A program made the translations under genes and the position numbers. The notes under the pieces are model-generated. The model saw only the letters and a list, made by a program, of their open reading frames with translations, had not been told where the DNA came from and did no database searches. Positions 5,640 to 10,345 of a stretch of 10,345 nt of DNA are shown here, one piece after another. The stretch is taken from NCBI GenBank assembly GCA_937905855.1, contig CALCWU010000244.1, positions 1 to 10,345 of the forward strand. Direction: 5' to 3'. The stretch comes from an uncultured Mollicutes bacterium (GTDB taxonomy: Bacteria; Bacillota_I; Bacilli_A; Acholeplasmatales; Anaeroplasmataceae). Position 1 is the stretch's first letter. The number at the start of each line of letters is the position of its first letter.

Positions 5640-8291
5640 ATGTATAATTTAGGCTATATGATATTATATATTATCGCTTTAATACTTGTTGTAATAATTA
5701 TGGTATTATTCATAAGAAACAAGAATATAAAGAAGAAAACATCATTTTTATTAATATGTATATGTGTTATTGCTTCAACTTTAATTTATACAGGGTATCT
5801 TCATTCTCAAAATGCTTTAGTAATGCAGTATTTTTTATCTTTATCGTTTATAGGAACTGATTTTATTTTGTTTTTTGCTCTGGCATTTATTGAAACTTAT
5901 ATTGGCAATAAACGAAATAAAATAGTAAGTGATACATTATTTCTTCTAATAATTTTAGATACAGTTTTTATGCTTTTTAATATAAAAAATGGTATTTATT
6001 TAAACACATATGACGAAAGTAGAGCTTATTTAAATATAAAACTAAATGGCTTCTTTATATATCATATAGCTTTATGTTTGACGATTTTCTTGTTTGACAT
6101 AGCTTTATTGTTAACTAAAACAATCACATCAGCTAAATGCTATAAAACTAAATATTTGATTTCTTTCACTCTTGTAAGCTTGATTGGTGCTTTAAAAGTA
6201 ATTTTATTTGTATTATCGTCAAAAGTTGATTATTCAATCCTAATTTATTCGTTTGCAATTATTACAATGTATTATTTCTTTTTTGTTTATTCACCAATGC
6301 TTTTAACAAAGAAAATAGAAGATTTGATAATGAATAATATGCTTGATTGTATAATTGCTTTTGATGCAAATCAAAATTCAATTTATGTTAATGAACGTGC
6401 AATAAGTTTACTCGGAAATGGCATTAAGGATTTAAATAAAGCGGAATTTATTAAAAAATATAACTTTGTTGATTTTGAAAATAAGGTTTCAATTATAAAA
6501 TATAATAATGATGAAATATACCTATCACCAAGAAAAAAGATATTTTTGGATTATAAAAATCGTGTTGAAGCATATTTATATTTATTAGAAGATGTTACCT
6601 TGAGAGAAATTAAGGAAAAAAATGAAGAATATCATTCATCACATGATGATTTGACTAAGATTTACAATAATAATTATTTTAATACCAAATATAATCAAAT
6701 TATTGATGAACTTAATTTATATGAGATGGCTGTTATTAATTTTACTGATTTCAAATTGATAAATAATGTTTTTGGTAGTAATCAGGGTGATTTTTGCCTA
6801 ATTAAAGCTGCTGAAACCTTAAAAAATACAAGTGCAAATTATTTTAAAATCTATGCAAGAATTAGTGCTGATAAATTTGTTATTTTATCTAGAAAAAATA
6901 CGATTGATTACAATTATTTACAAAAAATGATTTTTGAAAATGTTACATCACAAATAAAAGAACTACCAATTAATGTCAAAATAGGCGTTTGTAAGGAATG
7001 TGATAATAATCCTGATGATACAATAAAAAAATGCCTTGCTACTCTAAATTATATAAAAAATAAGATAAATGTAAATGTTGGTTATTATAATGATGATGTT
7101 GAAGGTATGATTATTAAAAGAAATCAGCTTTTAATTGATATAGATAGGGCAATAGAACAACATGAATTCTTAGTTTATTATCAGCCACAAATTAATTCTT
7201 ATGATAATAGACTTATTGGTGCTGAGGCATTAGTAAGATGGCTTCATCCAAAATATGGAATGGTTTCTCCTGGAGAATTTATTCCTTTGTTTGAAGAACA
7301 TATGCTGATAACTAAATTAGATAAATATGTTTGGGAGGAAGCGTGTGTATTTTTAAATAAATGGCATAGTAAATATCCAAATTTATCAATTTCTATTAAT
7401 ATATCTGTGAATGATTTCTATCAAATGGATGTTTGTAGATTTTTAGTTAATTTAATTACTAAATATGATATAGCTCCTAAAAATTTAAAGTTGGAAATAA
7501 CAGAATCAGCCTTTGCAAGTGATAGAAGAATGATTGTTGATAAGGTTGATGAGCTTCATAAATATCATTTTATTATTGAAATGGATGATTTTGGTTCAGG
7601 TTATTCATCTTTTAATACTTTAAAGGAAATTCCTATTGATGTTTTAAAAATGGATATGAAATTTATTAATGGTGATTTGAATAATTATAAGGCAAAGGAA
7701 ATTTTGAATTCAATTATTGCAATGGCTCATAAGATTCATATGCCAGTAATAGCTGAAGGAGTAGAAACTAAGGAGCAATGTGAATTATTAAGTCAAATGG
7801 ATTGTGATTTAATTCAGGGCTATTATTATTCACGTCCATTACCAGAGGATGATTTTGTAGAATTTTTAAAAGGTATTGAGGTTTCCTCATTTGTTGAATT
7901 TTGGACATCAAGTAATCAAAACAAATTAATTTTTTCAATGTTTAAGGATATCCATCAATGCTTTAATAATAGTCCTGTTTGTGTAGTTATTGTTGGACCT
8001 CATTACAATGATAATAACGAAATTGATGACTATACTATCTATTATTGTAACCCATCGTTTTTAGAAGCATCTGGTTTAAATGCTTCTAAAACAACGCTTA
8101 AAAGAATGAGTGATATTTATTCAAATTGGCGAAGTGAGTTACTTGATAATTTAAATGATGTTTTAATTAATGGTTCTACATTTAAAAAGCTTATAGAAGA
8201 GGATAATAAAAAGGTATTTCTTCAGGCTTATAGTATTGAGGGAAAATATGTATCTATCGTTATAACCTATTTAGATGATGAAAAAAAGTAA
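5640..8291 (+). CDS. Membrane c-di-GMP phosphodiesterase: 7TM-PAS-GGDEF(degenerate)-EAL-PAS-like
   Basis: A complete 883-residue multidomain signalling protein. Residues 1-220 hold seven hydrophobic segments (about 4-25, 34-54, 61-88, 95-114, 136-158, 171-192, 199-220), like the 7TM sensor module found before histidine kinases. A PAS-like domain starts near M234. The GGDEF domain runs from DDLTKIYN (336) to about 495, but its signature reads SADKF (409-413) and no RxxD inhibitory site is visible, so cyclase activity is unlikely. The EAL domain (about 510-750) keeps EALVRW (E529), the Asn in SINIS, the Glu in LEITES, DDFGSGYSS (D649, D650), LKMD, AEGVET (E706) and QGYYYSRPL, so it should hydrolyse c-di-GMP. 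After EAL, about 110 residues from 778 resemble another PAS fold. The start is the ATG 10 nt after AAGGAG. The signal sensed is unknown. Confidence 0.9.
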   Translation: MYNLGYMILYIIALILVVIIMVLFIRNKNIKKKTSFLLICICVIASTLIYTGYLHSQNALVMQYFLSLSFIGTDFILFFALAFIETYIGNKRNKIVSDTLFLLIILDTVFMLFNIKNGIYLNTYDESRAYLNIKLNGFFIYHIALCLTIFLFDIALLLTKTITSAKCYKTKYLISFTLVSLIGALKVILFVLSSKVDYSILIYSFAIITMYYFFFVYSPMLLTKKIEDLIMNNMLDCIIAFDANQNSIYVNERAISLLGNGIKDLNKAEFIKKYNFVDFENKVSIIKYNNDEIYLSPRKKIFLDYKNRVEAYLYLLEDVTLREIKEKNEEYHSSHDDLTKIYNNNYFNTKYNQIIDELNLYEMAVINFTDFKLINNVFGSNQGDFCLIKAAETLKNTSANYFKIYARISADKFVILSRKNTIDYNYLQKMIFENVTSQIKELPINVKIGVCKECDNNPDDTIKKCLATLNYIKNKINVNVGYYNDDVEGMIIKRNQLLIDIDRAIEQHEFLVYYQPQINSYDNRLIGAEALVRWLHPKYGMVSPGEFIPLFEEHMLITKLDKYVWEEACVFLNKWHSKYPNLSISINISVNDFYQMDVCRFLVNLITKYDIAPKNLKLEITESAFASDRRMIVDKVDELHKYHFIIEMDDFGSGYSSFNTLKEIPIDVLKMDMKFINGDLNNYKAKEILNSIIAMAHKIHMPVIAEGVETKEQCELLSQMDCDLIQGYYYSRPLPEDDFVEFLKGIEVSSFVEFWTSSNQNKLIFSMFKDIHQCFNNSPVCVVIVGPHYNDNNEIDDYTIYYCNPSFLEASGLNASKTTLKRMSDIYSNWRSELLDNLNDVLINGSTFKKLIEEDNKKVFLQAYSIEGKYVSIVITYLDDEKK

Positions 8292-8321
8292 AAAAAACAT
8301 ATGAAATTATAATTTTAATGT

Positions 8322-8329
8322 GTTATAAT
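8322..8329 (+). promoter_or_regulatory. Extended -10 promoter candidate upstream of the MATE fusion gene
   Basis: TATAAT (8324-8329) is preceded by TGT, giving an extended -10 (TGn). The -35 area 17 nt upstream is poor (ATGAAA). The predicted start is near 8336, just before the leader hairpin. No better promoter is seen between the c-di-GMP gene and the MATE gene. Confidence 0.5.
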
Positions 8330-8347
8330 AAATGTACAACGTGTAAC

Positions 8348-8388
8348 AAATGTGTAAATCCAGTTGATATGGATTTGCACATTTTTTT
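8348..8388 (+). terminator. Strong terminator hairpin in the MATE leader
   Basis: AAATGTGTAAATCC (8348-8361) pairs with GGATTTGCACATTT (8371-8384) over 14 positions with one G-U pair and a 9-nt loop, and runs into seven T residues (8382-8388). It ends the upstream c-di-GMP transcript 57 nt after its stop. Only 7 nt separate the T run from the MATE ribosome binding site, leaving no room for a promoter after it, so MATE transcription must pass through it. Confidence 0.85.
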
Positions 8389-8395
8389 GTTTATA

Positions 8396-8401
8396 AAGGA
8401 G
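8396..8401 (+). promoter_or_regulatory. Ribosome binding site fixing the MATE start
   Basis: AAGGAG lies 8 nt before the ATG at 8410, the first start codon of the frame. Confidence 0.85.
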
Positions 8402-8409
8402 AAAATAGT

Positions 8410-10345
8410 ATGGAAGAATTAAAACAAAATAATATGGCTGTTAAACCATTAAAAAAAATGATATGGAGTATGGGATTACCAATGATAGTCTCAATGGTGT
8501 TGCAGGCTTTGTATAATGTTGTAGATAGTATTTTTGTTGCTAATATTAATGATATTGGAGCAATTGCGAATGAAGCATTAACATATGCGTTTCCAATTCA
8601 AATATTAATGATAGCAATTGGCGTTGGCACTGGAGTTGGAATAAATTCACTATTGTCAAAATGCTTAGGAGAAAGCAATAAAAAAATGGTGAATAAAATT
8701 GCTGGTAACGGTATATTTTTAGGAATATGCATTTATTTTGTATTTTTGATTTTTGGTATTTTTGGAACAACATGGTTTATTTCATTATTTACTAAGGATA
8801 GTCAAACTATTGAAATTGGTGCTAGCTATTTAAAGGTTTGTTGTGTTTTTTCATTAGGATCAATTGGCTTTGCAATATATGAAAGATTCTTACAAGCAAC
8901 GGGAAAAACATTATATTCAACTATAGCCCAAATTTCTGGTGCTGTAATTAATATTGCATTTGATTATATTTTTATTTTTCCACTTGGCATGGGAGCCTTA
9001 GGAGCAGCAATTGCAACAGTACTTGGACAATTTGTTTCTTTAATGATTGCAATGATTTTTCATTATTTAAAAAATAAAGAAATTAATGGAAACTTAAAAT
9101 ATTTAAAGCCAAATGGTGAAATTATTAAGGGAATATATTCAATAGGTATTTCGGCTGCGTTGATGCAAGGCCTATTATCGGTTATGATGGCAGGAATGAA
9201 TGCCATTTTAGCTAATGCTTCAGTTAATTCTACTATATTAGTTGGTGCCTTTGGAATTTATTATAAGATTCAACAAATAGCATTATTTTCTTGCTTTGGT
9301 TTATCAAATACAATAATAACAGTTTTGTCATTTAATTATGGTATGCATGATAAACAAAGATCAAAGGAGTGTATTAGATATGGTATAGCTGATTCAATTA
9401 TTGTAGCTCTAATAATCACAATTGTATTTGAAATTATTGCAAGACCACTAGCAAAATTATTTGCACTTTCAGGTGGCGCAACCCTAGAGCTTATAGATGT
9501 TTGTGAGCGTGCTGTTAGAATTGCTTCAATTGGTTATATATTTATGGCAATTAGTGTAGCAATTCAAGGAGTACTTCAAGCGCTTAGAAATTCAATTGCA
9601 CCTTTAATTACGGCATTGTTAAGATTAGTTATTTTTGTTTTTCCGCTTGCTTATCTATTTACATTATCTAGTAATGTTTTAAATATTATATGGATTACAT
9701 TCCCCATAGCAGAATTGTTGACCTCAATTATATCAGTGTTATTTCTTAAAAAAGAAATAAAAACGAAAATAGACATATTAGTCGATTATAAAGCAGGAGA
9801 TAATTTAATAATAACTATATCTAGACAGCATGGAACAAATGCTAAAAAAATTGCAAGAATAGTAGCTGAAAAATTAAATATTTCCTTTTATGACAAAAAA
9901 TTGCTTATGGAAGCGGCTAAAGATGATGGATCATATTTAAATTATGTAAATGAAGGCGAGGATGGATATCATATTTATATGTCTTTAGACGCAAATAAAG
10001 AAGCTATTACAGCTCAAAGAGAAATAATAGAAAATTTAGCATTTAAAGAATCATTTGTTATTGTAGGAAGATGTGCTGATTATATTTTAAAAAATAATAA
10101 AAAATTAATAAGAGTATTTTTATATGCTTCTGAAGAATATAGAGTTTCAAAGATTATGGAAATGTATGGTGATTCAGAGGATGAGGCTTTAAAAAATATT
10201 AAAAAATCAGATGATTCACGTAAAAATTATTATTCCTTAATTGCTAATAGAAAGTGGTCAGATAGAAATAACTATGACTTATATTTGGATGCGGCAAATG
10301 ATGCTAATGCTATTGCTGATATAATCGTTAATAAGGCTAAAGAGT
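8410..10345 (+). CDS. MATE efflux transporter fused to a cytidylate-kinase-like domain (3' end outside window)
   Basis: One uninterrupted frame of 645 codons reaches the window edge. Residues about 15-450 are a MATE (NorM/DinF-type) exporter: it opens with MIWSMGLPMIVSMVLQALYN, then VVDSIFVA, and has two homologous halves of about six hydrophobic segments, with RFLQATGK in the first and GVLQALRNS in the second. MATE proteins expel drugs or metabolites in exchange for Na+ or H+. From about 455 the chain becomes soluble and matches the cytidylate-kinase-like family (Pfam Cytidylate_kin2): LIITISRQHGTNAKKIA (466-482), FYDKKLL, VIVGRCADYIL (VGRCAD at 552-557), VFLYASEEYRVSKI, and RKNYYSLIANRKW (604-616) followed by YDLYLD. 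The loop after ISR lacks the usual GSGG, and the linker before VGRCAD is short. The window probably ends close to the stop. No frameshift is seen at the junction. The role of the fused domain is unknown. Confidence 0.9.
   Translation, partial: MEELKQNNMAVKPLKKMIWSMGLPMIVSMVLQALYNVVDSIFVANINDIGAIANEALTYAFPIQILMIAIGVGTGVGINSLLSKCLGESNKKMVNKIAGNGIFLGICIYFVFLIFGIFGTTWFISLFTKDSQTIEIGASYLKVCCVFSLGSIGFAIYERFLQATGKTLYSTIAQISGAVINIAFDYIFIFPLGMGALGAAIATVLGQFVSLMIAMIFHYLKNKEINGNLKYLKPNGEIIKGIYSIGISAALMQGLLSVMMAGMNAILANASVNSTILVGAFGIYYKIQQIALFSCFGLSNTIITVLSFNYGMHDKQRSKECIRYGIADSIIVALIITIVFEIIARPLAKLFALSGGATLELIDVCERAVRIASIGYIFMAISVAIQGVLQALRNSIAPLITALLRLVIFVFPLAYLFTLSSNVLNIIWITFPIAELLTSIISVLFLKKEIKTKIDILVDYKAGDNLIITISRQHGTNAKKIARIVAEKLNISFYDKKLLMEAAKDDGSYLNYVNEGEDGYHIYMSLDANKEAITAQREIIENLAFKESFVIVGRCADYILKNNKKLIRVFLYASEEYRVSKIMEMYGDSEDEALKNIKKSDDSRKNYYSLIANRKWSDRNNYDLYLDAANDANAIADIIVNKAKE

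Noticed and set aside
5630..5647. Five-codon mini-frame (ATG at 5630) overlapping the start of the c-di-GMP gene
   Set aside because: The ATG abuts AAGGAG with no spacing, so it is unlikely to be initiated; the ATG at 5640 has workable spacing.
8333..8358. Loose repeats of GTGTAA/TGTACA type in the MATE leader as a possible MarR-type operator
   Set aside because: Symmetry is poor and the matches are short; not distinguishable from chance in AT-rich DNA.
8546..8773. Open frame on the - strand opposite the MATE gene
   Set aside because: Antisense to a clear MATE transporter; translation is Gln/Phe/Leu-rich and resembles no protein.
1..10345. CRISPR arrays, tRNA or rRNA genes, insertion sequences, phage genes
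   Set aside because: No spaced repeats, tRNA-like cloverleaf, transposase or integrase motifs were found on reading; all genes are co-directional with ordinary spacing.
1..10345. Mycoplasma-type genetic code (TGA as Trp)
   Set aside because: TGA ends gntR in the ATGA overlap and all Trp codons seen in the genes are TGG, so the standard bacterial code applies.

Overview
The window is low-GC DNA (roughly 30% G+C by eye) from what looks like an anaerobic, gut-type low-GC Gram-positive bacterium (Firmicutes/Bacillota sensu lato, possibly Erysipelotrichia-like or an RF39/Acholeplasma-like lineage). The support is purine-rich AGGAG ribosome binding sites, sigma-A promoters, a CIRCE-controlled groES-groEL pair, a rubrerythrin-type peroxidase end, and GntR/FCD regulation. 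The standard code is used: TGA stops gntR and every tryptophan is TGG, so this is not a code-4 mollicute. All genes are on the + strand. Nothing on the - strand looks real, and no tRNA, rRNA, CRISPR array or insertion sequence is visible.

Layout. (1) 1-252: the 3' end of a rubrerythrin-family gene and its terminator. (2) 254-3012: a three-gene operon of a GntR/FCD regulator, an AEC-family membrane transporter (4-nt ATGA overlap) and a cytoplasmic GH28 polygalacturonase-type hydrolase. It starts from a sigma-A promoter with a perfect 12-bp palindrome at the predicted transcription start, probably the regulator's own operator. This reads as a small galacturonate or pectin-fragment scavenging operon. 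(3) 3037-3501: a perfect-consensus promoter, a leader hairpin with a T-rich tail, a small Veg-like protein and a strong terminator. (4) 3522-5567: promoter, CIRCE operator, groES, groEL and terminator. (5) 5590-8291: a large membrane c-di-GMP protein (7TM-PAS-degenerate GGDEF-intact EAL-PAS-like), predicted to be a phosphodiesterase. (6) 8324-10345: a leader containing a textbook intrinsic terminator, then a MATE efflux transporter that continues in one frame into a cytidylate-kinase-like domain. The window ends inside that last gene, probably very near its stop.

The most notable points are the MATE-cytidylate-kinase-like fusion with an eroded glycine-rich loop, and two genes (veg-like and MATE) that have an intrinsic-terminator hairpin between their only visible promoter and their start codon, which suggests attenuation or a short leader RNA. 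The pectin operon pairs an oligosaccharide hydrolase with a transporter family known for small carboxylates, which leaves its real substrate open. All intergenic gaps are under 300 bases, and each is accounted for by promoters, operators or terminators.
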